The notes beneath the pieces were generated by a model, which saw only the letters and a list, made by a program, of their open reading frames with translations, made no database searches and was not told where the DNA came from. 64,000 nucleotides of DNA from the NCBI GenBank assembly GCA_945925985.1, contig CAMELV010000003.1:149069-213068 (forward strand), given 5' to 3'. This document shows, one piece after another, positions 10,394-19,368 of the stretch. How positions within the stretch are numbered: position 1 is the first letter of the stretch; the number at the start of each line of letters is the position of its first letter. The position numbers and the translations under genes are program-made. Source of the DNA: Comamonas sp. lk (GTDB lineage: Bacteria > Pseudomonadota > Gammaproteobacteria > Burkholderiales > Burkholderiaceae_C).

Positions 10394-10464
10394 TGCCATC
10401 AAAGTGCTTGCAACACCTGGCACACCGGCACACGTACAGTCTGGGCTGTTTCTGGAGAAGAACC

Positions 10465-11166
10465 ATGTTGACAGTTCGTTCATCTGGCGATCGTGGCTAC
10501 GCCGACCATGGCTGGCTCAAGTCGTTCCACAGTTTTTCGTTTGCCGGTTATTTTGATGCCCAACACATGGGCTGGGGCAACCTGCGTGTCGTCAACGAAG
10601 ACCGCATTGCGCCCGGCACCGGTTTTGGCACGCACGGTCACCGCGACATGGAAATCATCAGCTACGTGCTGTCTGGCGAGCTCGCCCACAAGGACAGCAT
10701 GGGCAATGTGAAGGGCATCCCGCCAGGCGACGTTCAGCGCATGAGCGCCGGGCGCGGCGTGCAGCACAGCGAGTTCAACCATGCGCCTGAGCAAACCACC
10801 CATTTCTTGCAGATCTGGATCGAGCCCAATGTGACCGGCATCGAACCCAGCTACGAGCAAAAAACCTTTGCCACCAGCGACAAGCAGGGCCGCCTGAGAC
10901 TGGTCGCCGCACCCGGTGGCGCAGAGGGCTCTGTGACCTTGCACGCCGATGCCCGTCTGTTTGCCGGCCTGTTTGACGGCGACCAGCGTGCCGACTTGGC
11001 ACTGGACCCGTCTCGCAAGGCCTATGTGCAGGTGCTGCGCGGCCAGATTCAGGCCAACGGCACCCCGCTGCGCGCCGGCGACGCCGCCCTGCTGGCCGAC
11101 GAGACCCAATTGCGTTTGAGCCACGGCCAGGACGCCGAAGTGCTGGTGTTCGACCTCAGCGCCTGA
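10465..11166 (+). CDS. pirin family protein (cupin, quercetinase-like)
   Basis: A 233-residue bicupin of the YhhW/pirin family. The metal ligands are intact: His57 and His59 in THGHRDME, and His101 and Glu103 in QHSEFN, at practically the same positions as in human pirin. Bacterial members have been reported as quercetin 2,3-dioxygenases or redox-linked regulators; which applies here is unknown. The ATG at 10465 has a GGAGAAG ribosome-binding site seven to eleven bases upstream. It is divergently arranged with a LysR regulator and is followed by a possible doxX remnant and a WrbA-like gene, a redox-flavoured neighbourhood. Confidence 0.92.
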   Translation: MLTVRSSGDRGYADHGWLKSFHSFSFAGYFDAQHMGWGNLRVVNEDRIAPGTGFGTHGHRDMEIISYVLSGELAHKDSMGNVKGIPPGDVQRMSAGRGVQHSEFNHAPEQTTHFLQIWIEPNVTGIEPSYEQKTFATSDKQGRLRLVAAPGGAEGSVTLHADARLFAGLFDGDQRADLALDPSRKAYVQVLRGQIQANGTPLRAGDAALLADETQLRLSHGQDAEVLVFDLSA

Positions 11167-11214
11167 TTGAAGCGCCAGTCCCGCGCACGCTCGTCATTCC
11201 CGCCCAGTCCCGTC

Positions 11215-11234
11215 ATTCCCGCGCACGCGGGAAT
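11215..11234. repeat. dRS3-like inverted repeat
   Basis: Exact ATTCCC-N8-GGGAAT, with the N8 itself (GCGCACGC) extending the palindrome. A half copy (GTCATTCCCGCCC) lies just upstream at 11192-11205. This fits the neisserial dRS3 consensus precisely. Confidence 0.75.
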
Positions 11235-11275
11235 CCATGTCCCCTCTCCCTTTCTGACCCTTCAAAGCCCCTTCC

Positions 11276-11383
11276 ATGCTGAGCCAATACCCATCCGCTT
11301 TCTCCCTCGCCGCCCGCCTGCTGCTGGCCCTCACCGCCTTCGGGCCGGGTGCGTTAAGTCTGGACGCCAAACGCGGCGCCTGA
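11276..11383 (+). pseudogene. possible remnant of a DoxX-family gene, 35 codons
   Basis: A short frame whose translation begins MLSQYPSAFSLAARLLLAL, which resembles the first membrane helix of DoxX-family proteins that often neighbour pirin and WrbA genes. The similarity stops after about 20 residues, and a TGA follows at 11381. The remaining ~100 residues expected of DoxX are absent before the wrbA start. I infer an internal deletion, but the match is short; a leader peptide or chance frame is possible. The rest of the 11167-11459 gap contains only the dRS3-like repeat and the wrbA ribosome-binding site. Confidence 0.4.
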
Positions 11384-11459
11384 GCCGCCATCCGCCTTCA
11401 ATTTCCCGGGGTTCGCACGGTGCGGCCCCTATCTTCCCGCCACATCTAGGAGTATCACC

Positions 11460-12014
11460 ATGGCAAAAGTCGCAGTTGTTTTTCATTCGGGCTACGGACA
11501 CACCCAGCGCCTGGCCCAATCGGTGGCCCAGGGCGCCGGGGCTGAGCTGCTCACCATTGACGCGGAGGGCAACCTGCCCGACGCCGCCTGGGAGACGCTG
11601 GCCGCCGCCGACGCCATTATTTTTGGCTCACCCACCTACATGGGCACGGTCAGCTGGCAGTTCAAAAAGTTTGCTGATGCCTCCTCCAAGCCCTGGTACA
11701 CCCAGGCCTGGAAAGACAAGATTTTTGGCGGCTTCACCAACAGCGCCAACATGAACGGCGACAAGCACTCCACACTGCACTACTTCATGACCCTGGCCAT
11801 GCAGCACGGTGGCGTCTGGGCCGGCACCGGCATCAACTACAACAACACCAAGGCCTCGCAGCGCAGCGACGTCAATTACCTGGCCTCGGCCGCCGGCCCG
11901 ATGGCCCAAACCCCGGGTGACGCGGGCGCTGCCGAGATGAACGCCGGCGACCTGGAAACCGGTCGCCTGTTCGGCCAGCGCATCGCTGAACTGGCACAAA
12001 AGTTCAGCCGCTAA
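11460..12014 (+). CDS. WrbA-like flavodoxin family NAD(P)H oxidoreductase
   Basis: A 184-residue flavodoxin-fold protein. The FMN phosphate loop is HSGYGHTQRLA (residues 9-19), followed by the PTYMGTVSWQFKKF loop and the GGVWAGTG segment; these match the WrbA/NAD(P)H:quinone oxidoreductase family, which reduces quinones by two electrons using FMN. It is shorter than canonical WrbA (about 198 residues). A strong AGGAG precedes the ATG at 11460. The neighbours (pirin, possible doxX remnant) suggest an oxidative or aromatic stress context, by inference only. Confidence 0.88.
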   Translation: MAKVAVVFHSGYGHTQRLAQSVAQGAGAELLTIDAEGNLPDAAWETLAAADAIIFGSPTYMGTVSWQFKKFADASSKPWYTQAWKDKIFGGFTNSANMNGDKHSTLHYFMTLAMQHGGVWAGTGINYNNTKASQRSDVNYLASAAGPMAQTPGDAGAAEMNAGDLETGRLFGQRIAELAQKFSR

Positions 12015-12024
12015 GCAGCCATGG

Positions 12025-12045
12025 ATGCCTGGTCAAGCCGGGCAT
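12025..12045. repeat. dRS3-like inverted repeat overlapping the trhO stop
   Basis: Arms ATGCCTGG and CCGGGCAT around TCAAG. This is a diverged copy of the ATTCCC/GGGAAT family with the same GGAT and GACGG flanks. The TGA stop of trhO (12033-12035) and its last four codons lie inside it. Confidence 0.6.
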
Positions 12046-12785
12046 GACGGGTTGGGCTGGGGGGCCAGTTGGGAATCGACGGTGCGGCGTTCGTCAAACA
12101 CGAAGCAGTTGCCGCGGTAGTGCACGCCGCCGGTTTCCTCAAGGTACTTGAGGATGCCGCCTTCGAGCTGGTAGGTGTTCGGCAGGTCGTGCTCACGCAT
12201 GAAAATCGCGGCCTTCTCGCAGCGAATGCCGCCGGTGCAAAAACTCACCACCGTCTTGTCTTGCAGCTCCGAGCGGTGCGCCAGCAGGGCCTGCGGAAAA
12301 TCGCTGAATTTGTCCAGACGCCAGTCGATGGCGCCCTCAAACGTGCCCTCGTCCACCTCAAAGCCATTGCGCGTGTCGAGCAGCACCACGGGCCGGCCCT
12401 CGTCGTCCATGCCGACGTCCAGCCAGCGATGGAGGGTTGCCGCCGTCACCGCCGGCGCGCGACCGTCGGCGGGCCGGATGGCCGGATGGTCCATGCGGAT
12501 GATCTCGGGTTTGACCTTGACCAGCATCTTCTTGAAGGGTTGCCTGGCCGACCAGCTTTCTTTAGGGGCCAGGTCAGCCAAGCGTGGGTCTTGCCGCAGC
12601 TGCGCCACAAAATCCTGCACCGCCGGGGCCGGCCCTGCCAAAAACAGGTTGATACCCTCTTCGGCCAGCAGAATGGTGCCCTTGAGCTGGAGGTCTTTGG
12701 CACGCGCCAGCAGGGTGCCATGCAAGGCGTCGGCGTCGGGTAAAGGGACGAACTTGTAGGCGGAAATGTTCAGAACGGTGCTCAC
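12033..12785 (-). CDS. trhO: tRNA uridine-34 hydroxylase (rhodanese domain)
   Basis: YceA/TrhO family, 250 residues. It makes 5-hydroxyuridine at U34 of certain tRNAs using O2. The N-terminal acylphosphatase-like part includes LKGTILLAEEGINLFLAG, and the rhodanese domain carries VVSFCTGGIRCEKA with the catalytic Cys at residue 183. The C-terminal Cys cluster seen in E. coli is absent, as in many betaproteobacterial versions. The final residues (NPSCPA) and the stop lie in a dRS3-like repeat, so this end has probably been replaced by repeat sequence. Confidence 0.92.
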   Translation of the reverse strand: MSTVLNISAYKFVPLPDADALHGTLLARAKDLQLKGTILLAEEGINLFLAGPAPAVQDFVAQLRQDPRLADLAPKESWSARQPFKKMLVKVKPEIIRMDHPAIRPADGRAPAVTAATLHRWLDVGMDDEGRPVVLLDTRNGFEVDEGTFEGAIDWRLDKFSDFPQALLAHRSELQDKTVVSFCTGGIRCEKAAIFMREHDLPNTYQLEGGILKYLEETGGVHYRGNCFVFDERRTVDSQLAPQPNPSCPA

Positions 12786-12880
12786 CCCGCCATTTTAGAA
12801 GTCGGCCAAGCCGTCGCGCCAAAAAATAGGCGATAAGCACGTTTGTCTGGTGCAAAATAAGGAACAAGGGGGGTAAAAAA

Positions 12881-14785
12881 ATGAAGGTCAGGCTAGTCCT
12901 TCGAGACCGGATGTTGCTGGTGGCGCTGCTGCCTGTGGCCCTCGTGGCATTTGGCCTGGTGGCGGCCTTGATGGCCTTGCACCTGAATGACTTGCAAACC
13001 ACGCACCAACAGCGCCTGCACGCGGTGGCGCAGCAAGTGGCGGTTGACAGCCGCCAGGGCCTGGCAGATCAAGACCGGGACCAACTGGCCTTGGTTGCGA
13101 GCGGCGCCCTGCGGGAACGCGACCTGCGCGCTGTAACCATTCTGACTTTCGATGGCCGGGTACTCGCCAATGAGGGCCAGCAACGGGATACAGCAGCTGA
13201 GCGTGACGTCCTGGTGCAGCCTGTCTGGGCCGGCGGAGTCGGGCCAGAACATCTGGCCGAACAGCCATTGACCAAGGGTGTCGCGGTCCCGGGTTTACTG
13301 GGGCATGTTCGGCTGGAATTTGCCAACCAAGAACTGGCTGAGCGGCGCACCGAGGCCCTGTTGGCTGGCGTCGCAATCGCCCTTGTCGGTATGCTTTTTG
13401 GCGGCCTGCTGGCTTTGCGCTTGGCCCGTGGTTTCGTTGAGCCGGTGGTGCGCATGTCGCGCATGGTCAAGCGCATTGGCGAGGGCGATTTGTCGGCCAG
13501 GGAGCCTGAATCCCCCCATGACCCACTGCGCGAACTGCAACGTGGCCTGAACCAGATGGTGCAGGGCTTGGAGGTCGAGCGTGACCAGCTGGAGCAGCGC
13601 GTGGCCGAGGCAAACCGTGTCTTGCGCGCCAAGATGGACGAAGCCGAGCAGGCCACGTTGGCTAAAAGCCGCTTTCTGGCGGCTGCCACGCACGACCTGC
13701 GTCAGCCGGCGCATGCCCTGGGCATGTTTGTGGCGCGACTGCGCCAGCTCACCCAAGACACCCAGGCCATGCAGGTGCTGGGCAGCCTAGAGGTTTCGGT
13801 GCAGTCCATGCAGTAGCTGCTGGACGCCCTGCTCGATATTTCCCGCTTTAACGCCAACGCGGTCCCGGTGCAGGTGCAGCCCTTCGCCCTCAATGAGCTG
13901 TTTGACAAGTTGCGCTCAGCCATGGGCAGCACCGCCCGAGACAAAGGTCTGCGACTGCGGATTCGCCCGACCAGCGCCTGGCTCATGACCGACGCCGGGC
14001 AATTGCAGCGCATTCTGCTGAACCTGGTGGGCAATGCCCTGGCCTACACGCCCCGGGGCACGGTCCTGGTCTCTTGCCGGCTGCTGGCCGGTGGCAGCCT
14101 GGCCCGGGTTCAGGTCTGGGACAGTGGCATTGGCATCGCGCCTGAGCACCATAAAGCGGTGTTTAAAGATTATTTTCAGGTCGACAACCCGGCTCGCAGC
14201 AACAGCAAAGGCCTGGGCCTGGGTTTGCACATCGTTGACCTGACGGCCCGACTGCTTGGCCTGTCGGTGCAGCTGCGCTCCAACCTGGGCTGCGGTACCC
14301 GCTTCACCATTGATGTGCCGCTGGCAACGTTCAGGCCCGCCGCGCCGGTGCTGCCGTCCGAGTCGCTGCCACTGCCCATGCCGCGCGGCCTAGTTGCCAT
14401 GGTGCTGGAGGATGACCGTCTCTCGCGTGAGGCCGTTGCCAGCCTGTTGGGCGGCTGGGGTTTCGAGGTGCACAGTGCAGACAGTCTGGCTGTGGCCTTG
14501 CAATTGATCGAGGATCAGGGGCCGCCAGACGTGCTGGTGTCCGACTACCGTTTGGCCGACTGGGTGAATGGTATGGACGCGATCCGGCAACTTCGCGCCG
14601 CGTCCAACCGGTCCATACCGGCCTGCTTGATGAGCGGCACCAGCACACCGGCTTTGGTGCAGGCCGCTCGCGACGTGGGGCTGACACTGCTGCAAAAACC
14701 AGTGCGCCCAGCCAAGCTGCGGGCGTTGGTGCACCGGTTGGTGATGGAGCCCGGCCGGGCCGAGAGCCAGGTTTCGGACGACTAG
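12881..14785 (+). pseudogene. hybrid sensor histidine kinase interrupted by an in-frame amber codon
   Basis: One continuous frame of 635 codons with a single TAG at 13814-13816 (codon 312). Domains in order: membrane helix (residues 10-33), periplasmic sensor part, second helix (about 160-185), HAMP, coiled coil, dimerisation box AATHDLRQPAHAL with phospho-acceptor His271, then the TAG, then N-box LNLVGNALAYT, G1 DSGIGIAPEH, G2 GLGLGLHIVD and a receiver domain with Asp555 (SDYRL) and LLQKPVRP. The TAG sits in a helix that reads SMQ-stop-LLDALLDIS; homologues have Glu or Gln there, so one substitution explains it. As sequenced, the kinase would lose its ATPase domain. Suppression, sequencing error or real inactivation are all possible. 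It is convergent with the LuxR-type regulator gene, sharing 3-4 bases at the stops. Confidence 0.9.
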
Positions 14786-15423
14786 GACAGCGGCGCGGCC
14801 ACGTAACCCAGGCGGCCGGCGGCCAGCACCGCCTGAATCCGGGATTCAACGCCAAAAACCCGCAGAATCGCACTGACATGGCTGCTCGTGGTTTCGTCTG
14901 AAATGTGGAGCTGGCGACTGATGATCTTGTTGGAGGCGCCAGCCAGCAGCAAGGCCAGCACCTGCTCTTGCCGCTGCGTCAGGTGGGATGCCGGCTTGGC
15001 CGGGACGGGTGCTGAGGCCCGTGTCGGGGTGGCTGAACTGGCCCTGGGTCGGGGTTCTTCGCCAGCAAGCACCTGGCGCAGCAGGCGCAACATGTCCTGG
15101 CTGTTGCCACCCTTGCTCAGGAAGCCGGCGGCGCCGCGCGCCAGCAGCCGGGCCTCGAGTTGCGGATCAGCCGAGCCGGTCAGTATGACCACCGGCAGTT
15201 CGGGGTGGCTCTTGCCAAAGGCTTCCAGGCCGAGCAGGCCATTGAGGTCCGGCATCATGTAGTCCATCAGCACCAGATCAAGGTCCGGGTGCAGGTCAGC
15301 CAGTTCGAAGGCACGGGCGCACGCAAATGCCTCCAGCACCTCGATATGCTCGTCCAGCCCCTTGAGTGCCTGGCGCAGGCCTTCCCTCACCAGTGCATGG
15401 TCATCCACCACCAAAATTTTCAT
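14782..15423 (-). CDS. LuxR/NarL-family response regulator
   Basis: A 213-residue two-domain regulator. The receiver has the acidic pair Asp7-Asp8 and phospho-acceptor Asp54 (LMDYMMPDLNG); a Pro/Ala-rich linker follows, then a LuxR HTH near 150-205 (LTQRQEQVLALLLAGASNKI). I choose ATG 15423 because GAGGGGG lies upstream and the receiver starts directly; the ATG-like start at 15441 adds six unneeded residues. It is probably the partner of the adjacent, convergent hybrid kinase, whose amber codon may leave it without its phosphodonor. Confidence 0.92.
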   Translation of the reverse strand: MKILVVDDHALVREGLRQALKGLDEHIEVLEAFACARAFELADLHPDLDLVLMDYMMPDLNGLLGLEAFGKSHPELPVVILTGSADPQLEARLLARGAAGFLSKGGNSQDMLRLLRQVLAGEEPRPRASSATPTRASAPVPAKPASHLTQRQEQVLALLLAGASNKIISRQLHISDETTSSHVSAILRVFGVESRIQAVLAAGRLGYVAAPLS

Positions 15424-15516
15424 GCTTACCCCCTCTGCCATTGTAGGTAACCATAGGCATATTGCATGCCATTACAGCTTGATCTGCGGGGTTATTGGCG
15501 GGGCACAATAGGGTTT

Positions 15517-18500
15517 ATGTTTGTCCATTTGCGTTTGCACACCGAGTTTTCTGTGGTTGACGGCACCTGCCGTATTGACGACGTCGTCAAGGCCGCCAGC
15601 CGTGACCAACAGCCGGCGCTCGCCATCACTGACCTCAGCAACTTGTTTGGGGCCATCAAGTTCTACAAGGAGGCTCGCAAACGCGGCGTCAAGCCCCTGA
15701 TCGGGGCCGAGATCTGGCTCGAAGGCCTGGGCAAGGAGGCCTCAGCCCTGTCGCGCGTCCTGATGCTGGTGCAAAACCATCAGGGCTACCTCAACCTGTC
15801 AGAGCTGCTGGCCCGGGCCTGGACCCAGAGCAGCGGCCGGGCGCAGGCCGTAGTGCGGCTGGACTGGCTGCGCGAGCGCCACGAGGGCCTGATTTTGTTG
15901 TCCGGGGCGCAGGCGGGGCCGGTCGGGCAGGCCCTGTTGCAGGGCGACGAGGCACGTGCCTTTGAGCTGGCCCTGCAACTCGCCAGTGTGTTCCCGCATC
16001 GCTTTTACCTGGAATTGCAGCGTGCCGGCCGCGCCGATGACGAAGCCCATGTGACGGCGGCGGTCCGCCTGGCGGCCCGCATGTCCCTGCCGGTGGTGGC
16101 CACGCACCCGGTGCAGTTCATCGAAGTTGACGATTTTGAGGCGCATGAGGCCCGGGTCTGCATTGCTGAGGGCGAAATCCTGGGCAACCCGCGCCGCCTG
16201 CGTCGCTTCACGCGGGAGCAGTATTTCAAATCTGCCGAGCAGATGCAGACCCTGTTTGGCGACGTGCCCTCGGCCCTGGCCAACAGCGTGGAAATTGCCC
16301 GGCGCTGCAACCTGACGCTGGTGCTGGGCAAGCCCCAGTTGCCCGAGTTCCCGACGCCAGAGGTCAATGGCCAGCGCCTGTCGCCCGAGGCCTATTTTCG
16401 CCACGCGTCGCACGAGGGGTTGGAGGCACGGCTGCTGCACCTGTACCCCGATGCCACCCGGCGCGACGCCGAGCGGCCAAGCTATGTGGAGCGGCTGGAG
16501 TTTGAGATGGCCACCATCTTGAAGATGGGTTTCCCGGGTTATTTTTTGATCGTGGGCGACTTCATCAACTGGGCCAAGACCCATGGTTGCCCGGTCGGGC
16601 CGGGCCGGGGCTCAGGCGCCGGCTCGCTGGTGGCCTATGCGCTGAAGATCACCGACCTGGATCCGCTGCAGTACAAGCTGCTGTTTGAGCGCTTTTTGAA
16701 CCCCGAGCGGGTGTCCATGCCTGACTTCGACATCGACTTCTGCCAGGGCAACCGTGACCGGGTGATTGACTACGTCAAGCTCAAGTACGGGCGCGAGGCG
16801 GTCAGCCAGATCGTCACCTTTGGCACCATGGCGGCCCGCGCCGCCGTGCGCGATGTGGGCCGGGTGCTGGACATGAGCTACACCTTTTGCGACGGCATCA
16901 GCAAGCTGATCCCGAACAAACCCGGGGTCAGTGTGAGCCTGCAACTGCCGCCGCCCGACCGCAAAAAAGACGACAAAACGGTGTACGCCACCGAGGCGGA
17001 GCCGCTGCTGGCCGAACGCGAGAGCCGTGAAGAAGATGTGCGCACCCTGCTGGAGCTGGCGCGCAAGCTTGAGGGCCTGACGCGCAATGTGGGCATGCAC
17101 GCCGGCGGCGTGCTGATTGCGCCGGGCAAGCTGACTGATTTTTGTCCGCTGTACCAGCAGCCCGGCAGCGATTCGGCGGTGAGCCAGTACGACAAAAACG
17201 ACGTGGAGGCCATTGGCCTGGTCAAGTTTGACTTTTTGGGCCTGGCCACGCTGACCATTTTGGAGATGGCGCGCGAACTCATCCGCACGCGCCATGCGGG
17301 CCAGGAAGATTTTGCCTTTGAGGACCTGCCGCTGGATGATGCCCGGGTCTACAAATTGTTTGCCGAGGGCAAGACCGAGGCGGTGTTCCAGTTTGAAAGC
17401 CGCGGCATGCAGGGCATGCTCAAAGACGCCAAGCCGACCCGGCTGGAGGACCTGATTGCGCTCAACGCGCTGTACCGGCCCGGGCCCATGGACCTGATTC
17501 CCAGCTTTGTGGCGCGCAAACACGGCCGCGAAGAGGTGCTGTACCCGCACCCGCTGGTGGCCGAGATGTTGTCTGAGACCTACGGCATCATGGTCTACCA
17601 GGAGCAGGTGATGCAAACCGCGCAGATCCTGGGCGGCTACTCGCTGGGCGGCGCCGACATGCTGCGCCGGGCCATGGGCAAAAAAGACGCCGACGAGATG
17701 GCCAAACACCGCCAGATCTTCCGTGACGGCGCGGCCAAAAACAGCATCGACCCGGCCAAGGCCGACGAAATCTTCGACTTGATGGAGAAATTTGCCGGCT
17801 ACGGCTTCAACAAGTCGCACGCCGCCGCCTACTCGCTGTTGGCCTACCACACCGGCTGGCTCAAGGTGCATTACACCGCCGAGTTCTTCTGCGCCAACAT
17901 GACGGTAGAGATGGACGACACCGACAAGCTCAAGGTGTTGTTTGAAGACGCGCGGCGAATGGGCCTGAACTTTGAGCCGCCCAATGTCAACCGCGGCACG
18001 AACCGGTTTGAGCCGGTCTCCAACCAGGTCATCCGCTATGGCCTGAGCGCCATCAAAGGCACCGGTCAGCAGGCGATCGAGGCGATTGTGGCGGCGCGAG
18101 AGGGCCGAGGCGCCGGCCCCATGGGCAGTGAGGCGCGCCCCTTTGACAGCCTGTTTGACTTTTGTGCCCGGGTCGACCGCAGCCGGATCAACAAACGCAC
18201 GGTCGAGGCGCTGATCAAGGCCGGCGCCTTTGACACGCTGCAGCGCAACCGCGCCAGCCTGTTGGCCTCGCTCGACCTGGCGTTTGATTTTGGCGCAGCC
18301 ATGCTGGCCAATGCCAACCAGACCAGCCTGTTTGACCTGGGCGGGGACGACGAACATGGCGCCAGCACACAAGAACCGCCCCTGTTGCCCGCCACGCCCT
18401 GGGGCGTGCGGGAGCAGCTCAGCATGGAAAAAGCTGCGGTGGGCTTCTACCTGTCGGGCCATTTGTTTGACGAGTCGGTGACCGAGGTGCGCCGCTTTGC

Positions 18501-19068
18501 CAAGCGCCAGATCGCCGACCTGATCGACACCCGCGAGCCGCAGTTGCTGGCCGGCATCATCACCGATTTCCGGGTCATCAACGGTCAGCGGGGCAAGCTG
18601 GCGCTGTTCAAGCTCGACGACAAATCGGGCACGGTCGACGCCCGCGCCGACGAGGCGCTCATCACGGCGCACCGGCAGTTGCTCAAAGACGACGAGTTGG
18701 TGGTGGTGATGGGTAAGCTGCAGCCTGACCGTTTTGCCGGCGGCCTGCAACTGACAGTCACCCAGCTCTGGAGCCTGGAGCAGGCGCGCTGCCGCTTTGG
18801 CAAGTACCTGCGCGTGTGGGTCAACGGCCATGCGCCCGACGTGGCCCGCTTGCTGGCGGCGCACCCGCCGCTGCGCGAGGTGAGCGAGCAGGGCGAACTG
18901 CTGCGGGGCCTGCCACTGCGGCTGGCCGTCTCACGCCATGGGCAAGCCGGGCCGGTCACGGTCGACTTGCAGCTCGGTGAGCAAGCCCGCTTCTACCCCA
19001 GCGACGCCGCCCTGGCCGGCTGGCGCGCCCAGGCAGACCAGGGGCAGGCGGTCGTGGTTTATGAGTGA
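15517..19068 (+). CDS. dnaE: DNA polymerase III alpha subunit
   Basis: Replicative polymerase catalytic subunit, 1183 residues, close to the family norm of 1160-1180. An N-terminal PHP domain (HLRLHTEFSVVDG), a C-family polymerase core with GPGRGSGAGSLVAYAL and catalytic aspartates in MPDFDIDF (near residue 403), RNVGMHAGGVLIAPG and GYGFNKSHAAAYSLLAY are visible, followed by a helix-hairpin-helix part and an OB fold. The ATG at 15517 yields the standard MFVHLRLHTEFS start; 17 extra residues from 15466 are not conserved. Some PHP metal ligands are replaced, as is usual in proofreading-partnered alpha subunits. Confidence 0.97.
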   Translation: MFVHLRLHTEFSVVDGTCRIDDVVKAASRDQQPALAITDLSNLFGAIKFYKEARKRGVKPLIGAEIWLEGLGKEASALSRVLMLVQNHQGYLNLSELLARAWTQSSGRAQAVVRLDWLRERHEGLILLSGAQAGPVGQALLQGDEARAFELALQLASVFPHRFYLELQRAGRADDEAHVTAAVRLAARMSLPVVATHPVQFIEVDDFEAHEARVCIAEGEILGNPRRLRRFTREQYFKSAEQMQTLFGDVPSALANSVEIARRCNLTLVLGKPQLPEFPTPEVNGQRLSPEAYFRHASHEGLEARLLHLYPDATRRDAERPSYVERLEFEMATILKMGFPGYFLIVGDFINWAKTHGCPVGPGRGSGAGSLVAYALKITDLDPLQYKLLFERFLNPERVSMPDFDIDFCQGNRDRVIDYVKLKYGREAVSQIVTFGTMAARAAVRDVGRVLDMSYTFCDGISKLIPNKPGVSVSLQLPPPDRKKDDKTVYATEAEPLLAERESREEDVRTLLELARKLEGLTRNVGMHAGGVLIAPGKLTDFCPLYQQPGSDSAVSQYDKNDVEAIGLVKFDFLGLATLTILEMARELIRTRHAGQEDFAFEDLPLDDARVYKLFAEGKTEAVFQFESRGMQGMLKDAKPTRLEDLIALNALYRPGPMDLIPSFVARKHGREEVLYPHPLVAEMLSETYGIMVYQEQVMQTAQILGGYSLGGADMLRRAMGKKDADEMAKHRQIFRDGAAKNSIDPAKADEIFDLMEKFAGYGFNKSHAAAYSLLAYHTGWLKVHYTAEFFCANMTVEMDDTDKLKVLFEDARRMGLNFEPPNVNRGTNRFEPVSNQVIRYGLSAIKGTGQQAIEAIVAAREGRGAGPMGSEARPFDSLFDFCARVDRSRINKRTVEALIKAGAFDTLQRNRASLLASLDLAFDFGAAMLANANQTSLFDLGGDDEHGASTQEPPLLPATPWGVREQLSMEKAAVGFYLSGHLFDESVTEVRRFAKRQIADLIDTREPQLLAGIITDFRVINGQRGKLALFKLDDKSGTVDARADEALITAHRQLLKDDELVVVMGKLQPDRFAGGLQLTVTQLWSLEQARCRFGKYLRVWVNGHAPDVARLLAAHPPLREVSEQGELLRGLPLRLAVSRHGQAGPVTVDLQLGEQARFYPSDAALAGWRAQADQGQAVVVYE

Positions 19069-19075
19069 AATCGGG

Positions 19076-19121
19076 CTCTAGGCCTCGTGCTTACTGGGTT
19101 TGTTGCTATTTAAATCGTAGC
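19076..19121 (+). repeat. intergenic repeat copy F, after dnaE
   Basis: Starts CTCTAGGCCTCGTGCTTACT and ends TTGCTATTTAAATCGTAGC, aligning gap-free over 46 bases with copy C in gluQ. It is the only copy of this family I found clearly outside a gene. Confidence 0.65.
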
Positions 19122-19162
19122 GTTTCTTTTTGTCGTTTCGATTTAGGGTTCCTGTGCTCGTC

Positions 19163-19219
19163 GTCCCCGACCTGATCGGGGATCCATGACTTCCTGGATT
19201 CCAGGTCGTGGCCAGGAAT
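19163..19219. repeat. two dRS3-like inverted repeats between dnaE and vapB
   Basis: First palindrome: TCCCCGA, seven bases, TCGGGGA-type arms at 19163-19183. Second: ATTCCAGG at 19198 and CCAGGAAT ending 19219, an imperfect copy. Both have the GGAT and GAATGACGAC flanks of the family. Apart from copy F and the vapBC promoter, the 19069-19368 gap holds nothing else I can recognise. Confidence 0.6.
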
Positions 19220-19316
19220 GACGACAAGGGTGCGGGAATGACGAAAAACGCGCGCAAACCCCGCCACGTGGCAACTGGGATCAGTCAGCACGGCGCTGGA
19301 TGACGCCAAGAAGGTC

Positions 19317-19344
19317 TTGCAATATGCAATTTCCAAGCTAAAAT
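19317..19344 (+). promoter_or_regulatory. probable vapBC promoter with overlapping operator
   Basis: -35 TTGCAA (19317-19322), 16-base spacer, -10 TAAAAT (19339-19344). A small inverted repeat, TTGCA-ATA-TGCAA (19317-19329), overlaps the -35, which suits autoregulation by a VapB-VapC complex. GGAG lies at 19357-19360 ahead of the vapB start. Confidence 0.5.
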
Positions 19345-19368
19345 GATGCTGGTTTTTGGAGTATCTTG

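Noticed and set aside
16612..18864. Long open frame (750 codons) on the minus strand opposite dnaE
   Set aside because: It is a shadow of the GC-rich dnaE codons: composition is His/Gln/Gly/Ala/Leu-rich with no domain, and dnaE is unquestionably the real gene. The same holds for the frames opposite alaS (3742-5091) and pilY1 (31572-32489, 32529-33650).
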